DNA of 64,000 bases from Oribacterium sp. NK2B42 (GTDB taxonomy: Bacteria; Bacillota; Clostridia; Lachnospirales; Lachnospiraceae). The DNA lies in the NCBI RefSeq assembly GCF_000424445.1, contig NZ_AUJX01000007.1:62001-126000 (forward strand). Direction: 5' to 3'. The position numbers and the translations under genes are program-made. The notes under the pieces were generated by a model. That model saw only the letters and a list, made by a program, of their open reading frames with translations, was not told the origin of the DNA and ran no database searches. Below, one piece after another: positions 52,858 to 61,338 of this stretch (the first letter of the stretch is position 1; each line of letters starts with the position of its first letter).

Positions 52858-54114
52858 ATGGCAAGATTTTGCAGAAACTGCGGCAATCCTCTGGGTGAAA
52901 ACGCGCGATTTTGCACCAAGTGTGGAACTCAGGTCGTGTCGACACAAAATAGTCAGCCTGTTCAGGCACAGATACAGCAGCCTAAAATGCAATGCAGACA
53001 ATGCGGAAACCCTTTAAATGAGGGGGCTAAGTTCTGCAGAAAATGTGGTGCAAAGATAATAAACCAGGAATCTATTCAGCCAGCAAGTAAAGAGGCACCA
53101 TATATACAGGGTACGAATGTACAACATAATCAACAACAGTCAGTTCAACCTTCGTCATCTCAGAAAGAACAAATCCCATATGAACAAACTGCTGAAGTTA
53201 ATTATACACAGCCGCAACAGAATAACATTCAAACTGAAGTAGCTCAGTATGTCCGGCAGGCACAGCAGCAATTCACCCGAACTGGTCAGGGCATGATCCA
53301 GCCTACATTTTCAGAAGCGTCAGATAGAGCAGGAGAGACAGCATTGCAGCTGCCTCAGGTTCAGAGCGCCCTCAGCTTTGCGGAAGAAGCTAAGGCTGTA
53401 CTTAACCCTTTCACTGAGTTTTTTACAGGTGTTTCCGGATTTTTCAAAGGCATTATCAATATAATTAAATATCCTAAAGCTCTCACCTTTTCAGTAGTTC
53501 TCACATGGATCTGGATATTGCTTATAGCCTTGAAGCAGTTCCGCATCGGTGGGATTTTTACTGATGCTTTGTCCTGGATCACTTTCGCACAGGGAGGTCT
53601 GGGAAATGGCCTAAGAGGTATCGTAGGCGGTCTCTTTGGTAAAGTGGTTGTGGCTTCCGGTCTATATGCACTTTTAGACGGGGGCAAAGATATAGGTAAA
53701 GGCATAAAGCAGTGGTTTAACTGCTTCAACGCTTCCTCCAACACCGGAGCTATTCTTACCGGTGCGGGTCTGAGTCTCATTCTTTACAATTTCTTTGTTG
53801 CCAATGCTAACCTTGGAAACACTATGGTCGCAATAACCGGTATAATACTTTCTCTCCAGGCTCTCGGTTCACAAAACGGCTTCATCTTTAGAATGGCACG
53901 GTCACTTATGTCAAAAAAACTTGGAAATAATCGGGTATCCAACGATGTAAGGGCTAATGCATTTATATCAGGTATAGGCATGGGTTCGGTACTTGCCATA
54001 CCTCTTTCCGTGCTGCCCTTTGGGTTTATTCCATATATAATCGGAGTCTTTCTTTTCATAATCGGCATCATCATTAGTTTTGCAATTCGTGGGAAGGAGG
54101 TACCGACTGTATGA
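52858..54114 (+). CDS. Double zinc-ribbon membrane protein
   Basis: 418 residues. Two N-terminal zinc ribbons, each with two CxxC knuckles (FCRNCGNPLGENARFCTKCGTQ and QCRQCGNPLNEGAKFCRKCGAK), are followed by a Gln-rich disordered linker (about 72-170) and four to six membrane segments in the last 230 residues (LTFSVVLTWIWILLIAL, VVVASGLYALLDGG, ILTGAGLSLILYNFFV, MVAITGIILSLQAL, GFIPYIIGVFLFIIGIIISFAI). The ribbons are probably cytosolic. GGAAGGAG precedes the start; the stop overlaps the next gene (ATGA), so translation is coupled with the 1445-residue secreted protein. A role in its export, anchoring or sensing is an inference. No known family for the membrane part. Confidence 0.75.
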   Translation: MARFCRNCGNPLGENARFCTKCGTQVVSTQNSQPVQAQIQQPKMQCRQCGNPLNEGAKFCRKCGAKIINQESIQPASKEAPYIQGTNVQHNQQQSVQPSSSQKEQIPYEQTAEVNYTQPQQNNIQTEVAQYVRQAQQQFTRTGQGMIQPTFSEASDRAGETALQLPQVQSALSFAEEAKAVLNPFTEFFTGVSGFFKGIINIIKYPKALTFSVVLTWIWILLIALKQFRIGGIFTDALSWITFAQGGLGNGLRGIVGGLFGKVVVASGLYALLDGGKDIGKGIKQWFNCFNASSNTGAILTGAGLSLILYNFFVANANLGNTMVAITGIILSLQALGSQNGFIFRMARSLMSKKLGNNRVSNDVRANAFISGIGMGSVLAIPLSVLPFGFIPYIIGVFLFIIGIIISFAIRGKEVPTV

Positions 54115-57100
54115 GATTCAGCATTAAGAAAAAACTTATTTCGAGAGTGATGTGCTCATTTTTCGCATGTTTCATGCTTGTTTCGGTTCATGCCTTTAGT
54201 GCTTTTGCATATCCTGAGGGATTTTTTAACTATGACAAATATGCAAAAAACACTGCCAAATATGAGATAAAAGAAACTCTTGAAAACAGGTATGTAAACT
54301 TTAATTGGGATGACAACAATAAGACAACAACAGAATTTGATTCCAGCGTCAATTATGTTGTTTCTGATATCTCAACAGGTAATCATTATGATCCCAAGGT
54401 GTTAAAACAGCGAGTATATATACATTTTGAGCTTCCCGATGTTTATACCGGTTTTTATAAGAAAAATCGTCAGCATAGGCTATACAGCTATGAGAGATGG
54501 ACTGATAACGAACCGCCAAAAGTTAAGGACGAAATACTCGATGAAAACTTTAATGAAGGCTTCGGCTATTACTTTTACTATCGTGACACAAGACCTAATG
54601 TTGGTACAGAGGCCACAGTGATCGGTGATGAAAGCTGTAGTCCCTTTTTTATAACAATATTTTCTGAAAATGATGATCAAACCCCTTCTTTCGAAGAAGC
54701 TGTAGCAGAAAAACTTAATGAGCTTGAAGCGGAAAAAGCAAGATACGAAGAAAGCGATAAGAAATCCAAGAATTATAAATGTAAAAATGACGTTATAGAG
54801 GAAAACTACGGGGACAGAGTTGTTCTGACTTTCTTTAGACGTGTTGAGACACCTGAATATGGCACAAAAACTCCGAAGGGAAAGCATAATGCTCCCCATG
54901 AGATGATAGAACACTGGCACTACCGGGAAGAGAGGGAAATCTATGAAATAAAACGCATCAAAGAGTTTCCGGATTTATATCTTATAAATGAGATAAGAGA
55001 AAGACTACAGGAAAACTATGAAATCGGAGAAAATCAGCCTATAGAAGAAGCTGTTGAACTTCATAACCTCCTTAATGAAAGGTATAGCTATACAAAAAAC
55101 GTTGTTTTACCGGCTTTAACGAATGTTCAGTATGAAATTGTGCCCGATGAAATCGAATACTTTGATAAAAACGAAGAGCCTGTAAACATTGTTATCAATT
55201 CAGATGCGGATGACGGAAAAGGTAACACCGAAGAATCCGAAAGTAATAAAGACGGCAAAAAAGAAAATGTCGGCGGTGGTTTTAATGAGACATCTACAGA
55301 AATTCCGGCAGCCATATTCATAAGTGTAACCGGAGGTGCTGTGGCTGCAGGTGCTGCAGGTGCCACGGAGGACAAAAAGAAACAAAAAGAAAAACCTAAA
55401 TCAACTTTCAGACTTGCAATAAATAAAAACTTTGGCAATACCATACGTATGCAGGGAGCACCGGTCTACGTTTATGCCCGCATCATCGAGGTGACTCCTG
55501 AAGGACATGAGAAGACCAGAGCAGATCTTTCTGCCAATATCCAGATATACGCTGGCAGCGCCGGAATAAATGTTGAAGATGCCGGAATGGCAGATGGATA
55601 CCGGGCGGCAAAAGCATTTGCACCAAGGTCAGAAGAAAGCGAATGTATAATCGCTTTCAGGTTCAACTATGAAGGAAACAGCTATACCAACAATGTACGT
55701 TTCTTTTTGGAAGAACCAGGCGTTATTTTCTATCAGGAAAATCTGGCATGGCCGGCTAAAAGTGACAAGCGGGCAGAAGTTCCGTTTACCATATTCGGTT
55801 TCGATCCCACTATCTGTAATGTGAACATACGCATGTCTGAAGGCTCGCCTTATGATGCACAGCTTGTGCCCAGTGAAAATGATCCGGAAACCTTCTGGGC
55901 AGTACTTACAGATATCTGCGATAAAGATCAGGAAGCCGGTACTGTTGCTGAGTCTTTCCTGATAGTTACTGTTTCTGACAATGAAGTCACTATAGAGGAA
56001 CAATTCCCTGTAAGCCGTGTGGGATTAGGTCTTACCTTTGCCATGCCCGCTCTTAATTGCTATCGTGTACCGAAAAAGTCTGCAGAAGGTAAAAAGCTCG
56101 AAGACCTTACGGTTAATGACTTTGAGGCTGCAACTACCATAGCGAGAACCATGCTGATACTCTTCGACGAAGAACAGCAACGTATAGTTCAGCTTCCCGC
56201 AAATCCTAAATTCGAACTTGTTCCTATACTTAATGATGACATTTCTCAGGAACGTATTGATGCCCTGGGTCTTAAAACCAAGCTCATGAAGGTAGAAGAA
56301 GGTTACTCAGAGGTTGTATTCTATTGCGAAAAGGGTTGGCTTGAACCACCTGTCCGCTTCAGAATGAATGTAAAGGCAACCTGGGATTTCGGAGAGGCAG
56401 AAAACCGAAAGACCTATACCTGTGAGAAACAGGTACTCATGCGCTCGCAACCTCTTAAGAAATACAAGAACGAGGATGCACGAACAAAGGAATACAAGAA
56501 CAGCGACCTTATCACAGAAAAGCTTTATAGAATGACCGCTTTGATAGTTCGCAATAACTGGTTCGATGAGTTGGGTGAGTTATATACATTAGCCTGGCTG
56601 ATGATGAAATACTTCAACGATAATTATGGTTATGATGAAATACAAGTGGCTCAGGTGCTTGGAACTTTTAATAAGTTTCTGGGCTACCGTCAGGAAAAAC
56701 TCGAATATATTGCCGAGAAGGAAAACTACAAGGCTGATATAAAAAATGATGACTTAATGCACAGCCTTGCCTACCGTGCAAAGATATTTGACAGCTTCCC
56801 GATGATATGTGCTCGTATTGCGCTGGGAATAGCAACTGCGGGTGCAACCGAAATAATCCTTACACCTCTCGATATCGTGAAGTCCGGAGTTGAATATAAA
56901 GATGAACATCTTCCTCGAGAGCAAACTACCTGGGGCAAGCTATGGGCAGGTGTTAAACCACCGGTTCTCGGCCTAGCCATAGGTCTTGGCTTAAAAGGTA
57001 TAGGAATAGGAGTCAAGTATACCTATCAGGGAGCCAAAAGGGTTGTGCCAAAAATCGCAGGGTATACAGCAAAACAGGTTGCAAAATCCTCCTTATTGCC

Positions 57101-58448
57101 AAAATCCCTGAAAAATGGTATCGAAAAGGCCGGTAAGTATTTTGACGAAATGGCTGAAAAGGTGGATGACTGTGATCCAAGGAATCTGAAGGGTAATGCT
57201 TCTGCAGCAGAGCAGGCTATGGAGCAGGCCATTAAAAATGGAGAAAATTCTGCCGACGATATCCTGAAGAGTTTATCCGGAGATCTCTCACAGCTTGAAA
57301 AACTTGAGGAACTGGCTATCAAGGCCGGCAATAAAGAAGGCTCAGATCTTTTAAAGGCTCTAAAAATAGCTATAGACAACTATCGTCTTTCAGGAAATTC
57401 TAAACTTGCTGAAGGAGCTCTGCGTGAAAACATTATAAAAATGTGCAGAAACAAGTATGCCATAGAGCAGATGATAAAAGAAAATCCCGGACAGGCGGAT
57501 GTCTACAGAAGGTTGTTCACAAAGTTCCGTGCAGAGTTCTTCTACGAACCGGTCAAGAAGGAGTCCAGACAGTATATCGCAGATATGCTGGGATGCAGCG
57601 TTGACGACATTCAGATAAAGAGTGTTTCCGGAAATAGCAATAAGGCCCTTGAGAAAGGACTTACCATCGGGCATGACCTGGATGTTACGTACATATACAA
57701 GAGTAAGAGTGGTAAACTCATCGAACTCCCACAGGTTATCGCTGAGGACGCACTGTATAAGACAGGATGCAAAAATGCAGGACTAAGCTTCAAGAATTTT
57801 ACCGAAGCAAAAGAACTGGCAGAATCTCTTCAGCTTCATGCCTGCCAGCCAACGGATGCAGAGAGACTGCCTGAGGTGGAGAAGATACTGGACAAGTATT
57901 TCCGGACAACCCAGCTTAGTCCGGAATCTGTTCCGAAATTCAAGAATGCCGAGATAGCCAAAACGGTTCCCCTGTTCCAAAAGGGTGCCGCCAAAATCCA
58001 ACAGGCCGTTCCTACTAATGCAGAGGTCTCAAAGCTTACGGCTAAACTTGAGGGTATCATCAAGGGAAAGATTTCCGCAGGAGCTGCAGAACGAGCTGTA
58101 ATTGATGGTGCCGCTGACATGAAAGATGCATTCCGTGCGGCATCCAAGGGTGGTGGACTTGTAACCGGCAAAGGCATCGGTGCCATGACTGTAAGCGGTC
58201 AATCCGGACTTAATGCAAACTTCCACACCATAATGAGCATATGCGAGAAAGTCAAGTCAGGAAAGATCAGTCCTGTCATGGGCAAAAAGGCGTTCGCCAA
58301 AATGGGTTACAACATGGAAACCGCACTCAATGAAGCATTCTCTCAGGTTGAAAATGTAAACAAGAATCTTGGAGTTTCAAATATAAATTACGGAATCGGA
58401 GCTTCAGCTGCAGGTTCAGCCATGGGCGGAAGAAGCGATACGGAATAA
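54111..58448 (+). CDS. 1445-residue secreted multidomain protein, unknown function
   Basis: The largest gene here. A signal peptide (VMCSFFACFMLVSVHAFSAFAYP, cleavage near residue 38) shows export. Then: a charged region with Tyr-rich motifs (about 40-350); a Gly/Ala helix (PAAIFISVTGGAVAAGAAGA, about 402-421) between Lys/Glu-rich stretches; a beta-rich region of Ig-like character (about 430-790); an all-helical part with a hydrophobic patch (about 800-1010); a helical region with many Lys/Glu (about 1020-1150); and a C-terminal 290 residues including SVSGNSNK..GHDLDVTYIY (about 1170-1195), whose D-x-D recalls nucleotidyltransferase motifs. The end is Gly/Ala/Lys-rich. Domain plan resembles secreted effectors or polymorphic toxins, but no family is recognised and no immunity gene is evident downstream. 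Confidence 0.75.
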   Translation: MRFSIKKKLISRVMCSFFACFMLVSVHAFSAFAYPEGFFNYDKYAKNTAKYEIKETLENRYVNFNWDDNNKTTTEFDSSVNYVVSDISTGNHYDPKVLKQRVYIHFELPDVYTGFYKKNRQHRLYSYERWTDNEPPKVKDEILDENFNEGFGYYFYYRDTRPNVGTEATVIGDESCSPFFITIFSENDDQTPSFEEAVAEKLNELEAEKARYEESDKKSKNYKCKNDVIEENYGDRVVLTFFRRVETPEYGTKTPKGKHNAPHEMIEHWHYREEREIYEIKRIKEFPDLYLINEIRERLQENYEIGENQPIEEAVELHNLLNERYSYTKNVVLPALTNVQYEIVPDEIEYFDKNEEPVNIVINSDADDGKGNTEESESNKDGKKENVGGGFNETSTEIPAAIFISVTGGAVAAGAAGATEDKKKQKEKPKSTFRLAINKNFGNTIRMQGAPVYVYARIIEVTPEGHEKTRADLSANIQIYAGSAGINVEDAGMADGYRAAKAFAPRSEESECIIAFRFNYEGNSYTNNVRFFLEEPGVIFYQENLAWPAKSDKRAEVPFTIFGFDPTICNVNIRMSEGSPYDAQLVPSENDPETFWAVLTDICDKDQEAGTVAESFLIVTVSDNEVTIEEQFPVSRVGLGLTFAMPALNCYRVPKKSAEGKKLEDLTVNDFEAATTIARTMLILFDEEQQRIVQLPANPKFELVPILNDDISQERIDALGLKTKLMKVEEGYSEVVFYCEKGWLEPPVRFRMNVKATWDFGEAENRKTYTCEKQVLMRSQPLKKYKNEDARTKEYKNSDLITEKLYRMTALIVRNNWFDELGELYTLAWLMMKYFNDNYGYDEIQVAQVLGTFNKFLGYRQEKLEYIAEKENYKADIKNDDLMHSLAYRAKIFDSFPMICARIALGIATAGATEIILTPLDIVKSGVEYKDEHLPREQTTWGKLWAGVKPPVLGLAIGLGLKGIGIGVKYTYQGAKRVVPKIAGYTAKQVAKSSLLPKSLKNGIEKAGKYFDEMAEKVDDCDPRNLKGNASAAEQAMEQAIKNGENSADDILKSLSGDLSQLEKLEELAIKAGNKEGSDLLKALKIAIDNYRLSGNSKLAEGALRENIIKMCRNKYAIEQMIKENPGQADVYRRLFTKFRAEFFYEPVKKESRQYIADMLGCSVDDIQIKSVSGNSNKALEKGLTIGHDLDVTYIYKSKSGKLIELPQVIAEDALYKTGCKNAGLSFKNFTEAKELAESLQLHACQPTDAERLPEVEKILDKYFRTTQLSPESVPKFKNAEIAKTVPLFQKGAAKIQQAVPTNAEVSKLTAKLEGIIKGKISAGAAERAVIDGAADMKDAFRAASKGGGLVTGKGIGAMTVSGQSGLNANFHTIMSICEKVKSGKISPVMGKKAFAKMGYNMETALNEAFSQVENVNKNLGVSNINYGIGASAAGSAMGGRSDTE

Positions 58449-58618
58449 TATTTAATTAGCAGAATGCGTTTAATGCACAGATGGCAGCATTGGCAACATC
58501 AACGGATGATATCCTGTAGAGAAATATGAAATTATTATAAATTTTCGCAATATATCAGGTATCATCAGTCTATTTAATGTTATAATCAGTTAAAGTATAC
58601 GAAAAGGAGGTGGTTCCC

Positions 58619-58804
58619 GTGGATATTCCAGGAATCTCAAGTGCTTCTATGAGCCTCTTAACGAGGAATGTAGGTTCCGATATCGGAACTGCTCTTTTAA
58701 AAAAGGCTTTGGACAATGAAGAAGAAACCAACAACAATATGATGAAGCTTCTTGAACAGGCAGCTAACCCCGATCTGGGAGCACATGTTAATACAGTAGC
58801 TTGA
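58619..58804 (+). CDS. YjfB-like putative motility peptide
   Basis: 61-residue peptide resembling the YjfB family, which is associated with flagellar/motility regulons in Firmicutes: an N-terminal xDIPGISSASMSLLTRNVGSDIGTALLKKALD and a C-terminal NPDLGAHVNTVA, the latter matching the family's HPxLG-type end. Start GTG 58619 is chosen because AGGAGG ends 8 bp upstream; the GTG at 58610 overlaps that site. A TATAAT at 58581 may be its -10. It is followed by a terminator and then by the FIST and chemoreceptor genes. Molecular role unknown. Confidence 0.75.
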   Translation: MDIPGISSASMSLLTRNVGSDIGTALLKKALDNEEETNNNMMKLLEQAANPDLGAHVNTVA

Positions 58805-58835
58805 GATACAGGTATTGACGTTTCCTATGATGATT

Positions 58836-58880
58836 AAAGGACAGGTTTTCACGGTGATGTGATGACCTGTCCTTTCTTAT
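58836..58880 (+). terminator. Terminator after the YjfB-like gene
   Basis: AAAGGACAGGT / ACCTGTCCTTT with an 18-base loop, then CTTATTT. Confidence 0.8.
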
Positions 58881-59038
58881 TTCTGTAAAAATTCCATTAA
58901 ACCTGTATTTTTCCAATCCTTTTTTTCTTAAAAAGGTATTATTTTTTCAGAAAGTGTCGATAAAAAGAGGGACAGCAATTTGAGACCAATAATTTTCACT
59001 AAAATATAACGATATTACCCAGGAAACAGGAGGTACTT

Positions 59039-60133
59039 ATGCAAAGTAAAGTAGGCTACAGTATGAATCGCGATGTCAGAGCAGCTGTAGAAGAAGCTAC
59101 CGGCGGGATAACAGATCCTATCGGTCTCATCATCATGACAGATCACGATAGACTTCAGGATATTTCAGCATTATTAAAGAAGAAATACCCCCATGCTCAG
59201 TCCATCGGAGTTAGCGGCACCAACTATTACAATGCCCAGTCCTCAGATCATAACCTCATCGTTACTGCTATTACCGGTGATGCTGTTGTCCATGCCGGCG
59301 TTGTGAGAAATCTCTCTACCTGCCCTGCAGTGGACGTAGTAAACATTAAGGAGAGTATGAGCATCGTCAACGGTAACCGTGACAATACGGTTCTCATCGA
59401 GTACTGCACCAATGACGAAGAACGTCTCACCACCACAATCAATATGGCCCTTGGAGACAGCGGCATTCACGTAGTGGGCGGAACAGAGCTTGGTTATGCG
59501 GCAACCGCAACCGCTGCTGTTACTGTGAACGGCCAGCTTTATCCGGATGCCTGCGCATATATGCTGATTAAGAATACCAACGGCAGAATCAAGGTATATT
59601 CCGAGAATATCTATGGTCCTATGGAAGGCCATCCTACTCATATCGTTACCAAGGTAGATCTTCAGAAAAAAGCTGTCTATGAGATTGATCACAAGCCTAT
59701 AGCTGAGGTTTACAGTCAGGAAATGGGTGTTCCTGTTGATAAGGTTATTGACAACACTCTCGAGCATCCTTTCGGCCGACTGGTAGAAGATAAGGTATTC
59801 ATCGCTTCCCAGAAGGATCCTCTTCCGAAGGGCGGACTCACCTTCTATAAGAGACTCAATGTTAACGACTCCGTCAGCATCCTGAAGCTCAACGATTTTG
59901 ATGCCATCAATAAGGCAACCCGCGAAAGGATATTGAGCGAAATTCCTAATCCTGCGCTGCTGTTATCTGTAAACTGTATTTACAGATACCTGCTGTTTAC
60001 CGGCAACGGATATTACAACACGCTGCTTTCGAATATGGCAACCCTTGGACCATCTGTCGGAAACATTGGCGGTGGCGAACAGTTTGACAATCAACACGTA
60101 AACCAGACCATGGTCGTTGCTGTATTTGAATGA
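59039..60133 (+). CDS. FIST-domain sensor protein
   Basis: Soluble ligand-sensor of the FIST family (N- and C-terminal FIST domains), 364 residues. N-terminal part: GGITDPIGLIIMTDHDRLQDISALLKKKYPHAQSIGVSGTNYY; central HVVGGTELGYAATATAAVTVNGQLYPDACAYMLI; C-terminal part: VYEIDHKPIAEVYSQEMGVP, FIASQKDPLPKGGLTFYKRLNVND, and a Cys-containing SVNCIYRYLLF. FIST domains are thought to bind small ligands such as amino acids and are found with signalling modules. AGGAGGT precedes the start. It lies 15 bp before a soluble chemoreceptor, which suggests the two form one receptor made of separate input and output proteins. Confidence 0.88.
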   Translation: MQSKVGYSMNRDVRAAVEEATGGITDPIGLIIMTDHDRLQDISALLKKKYPHAQSIGVSGTNYYNAQSSDHNLIVTAITGDAVVHAGVVRNLSTCPAVDVVNIKESMSIVNGNRDNTVLIEYCTNDEERLTTTINMALGDSGIHVVGGTELGYAATATAAVTVNGQLYPDACAYMLIKNTNGRIKVYSENIYGPMEGHPTHIVTKVDLQKKAVYEIDHKPIAEVYSQEMGVPVDKVIDNTLEHPFGRLVEDKVFIASQKDPLPKGGLTFYKRLNVNDSVSILKLNDFDAINKATRERILSEIPNPALLLSVNCIYRYLLFTGNGYYNTLLSNMATLGPSVGNIGGGEQFDNQHVNQTMVVAVFE

Positions 60134-60148
60134 TAAGGAGAGTGTACG

Positions 60149-61108
60149 ATGTTTTTATTCGGAAAGAACCAGGAAGATAATATGACATCCAACGCAAATG
60201 CTTCGGATGCTTCTCTGAGGCATGAGCTTGAAGGCTTAAGAGCCATAGGTGAATATGCTTTAAAGCAAAAGAATCTTTTGCAGCAGGAAGAAATCAGAAC
60301 CTCCGACGAGCTTAAGGGCATCCAGTACTCCTTTGATGCAGTTCGTCAGAAATCCGAGGATATCACAAATTCTGTTACAGATTTCCAGGCTCAGTTCTCA
60401 AGAGTTCAGGAAATAGTTGACCGTTTTGAATCCATTATATCCAAGATGGAATCCACTGTTCTGGAATCTCACAACAGCATGAATATGGTACGGGAGAAGT
60501 CCAATGACGTTTACGAAACCATTTCCGCTGTAGAGCAGGTATTTGAAGAGTTCCAGAAGAGCTTTGCCGACATTTCCAAGAATGTCAGCGCCATCAACAG
60601 GATTGCCAGCCAGACAAACCTTCTTGCCATCAACGCTTCCATCGAAGCAGCCCGTGCAGGTCAGGCAGGTAAGGGCTTTGCGGTTGTTGCCACAGAAGTT
60701 AATAAGCTGTCCAAGAACATCCAGGATATCGTAGGCTCCATTGACAGCAGCATGCATAGCCTTAACTCCAACAACCTGAAGCTTAAGGATGCCATCATAA
60801 ATACAAGAACCGCAATCACAGATTCACAGAATCAGGTTAACGAGACAGATGCTGTAGTGGAGAGCATTAGCGCTGTTTCCGAAGATATTGAAAACGGCAA
60901 CAAGGAAATGCTCCAGGTATTTGATGACTGCAACAATAACATGAATATGGTTTCCTCAACTGTCGCAGATTCCGCAGTTTACTATGACAAGGTTGAAAGC
61001 GATATCCAGCATATGATGACCAACATCACAAAGAAAGGTTTCGTATTTGAGGATCTGAACAATGCTCTCGAGCAGATCGATCCGATGATCCGAAAGATCA
61101 GACACTGA
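60149..61108 (+). CDS. Soluble methyl-accepting chemotaxis protein
   Basis: 319-residue receptor without membrane segment, PAS or HAMP domain. The N-terminal 60 residues are short and polar, then coiled coil throughout. The highly conserved hairpin tip that contacts CheA/CheW is complete ([36 protein letters not shown], about 152-187). It lacks a sensor domain of its own and directly follows the FIST gene, so I infer that FIST supplies the input. It should modulate CheA and the flagellar motor; che genes are not in the window. AAGGAGAG precedes the ATG and a terminator follows, so the FIST-MCP pair is one transcript. Confidence 0.93.
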   Translation: MFLFGKNQEDNMTSNANASDASLRHELEGLRAIGEYALKQKNLLQQEEIRTSDELKGIQYSFDAVRQKSEDITNSVTDFQAQFSRVQEIVDRFESIISKMESTVLESHNSMNMVREKSNDVYETISAVEQVFEEFQKSFADISKNVSAINRIASQTNLLAINASIEAARAGQAGKGFAVVATEVNKLSKNIQDIVGSIDSSMHSLNSNNLKLKDAIINTRTAITDSQNQVNETDAVVESISAVSEDIENGNKEMLQVFDDCNNNMNMVSSTVADSAVYYDKVESDIQHMMTNITKKGFVFEDLNNALEQIDPMIRKIRH

Positions 61109-61156
61109 TAAAGCGGACATTCCCTAATGTCCTTTCCTTTATACCCCTTCTTTTGT

Positions 61157-61184
61157 AAGCCCGCCTCCCCAGGCGGGCTTTTTG
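61157..61184 (+). terminator. Terminator of the FIST-MCP operon
   Basis: AAGCCCGCC-TCCCCA-GGCGGGCTT followed by TTTGAT. Confidence 0.85.
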
Positions 61185-61338
61185 ATGATCTCCCAGGATT
61201 CACAGACTGAACTGTCGCAAGAAAATACTCAAGAGAAAAAGTCTTCCTTTATTTTTGTTCCCCTCATCTTTGCTGGATGATATAGTAGATGTGATGGCAA
61301 TGCTCATCGAGAGGAAAAGAAACAGAACGGAGGTAATT

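Noticed and set aside
57622-57697. Confident nucleotidyltransferase toxin domain in the giant secreted protein
   Set aside because: Only a D-x-D and a preceding G-N-S are seen; the usual GG or GS pair is missing and the fold was not tested, so it is kept as speculation.
58929-58963. Sigma-28 type flagellar promoter before the FIST gene
   Set aside because: GTCGATAA resembles the -10 element but the nearest TAAA is 23 bp away instead of about 15, so the match is not acceptable.
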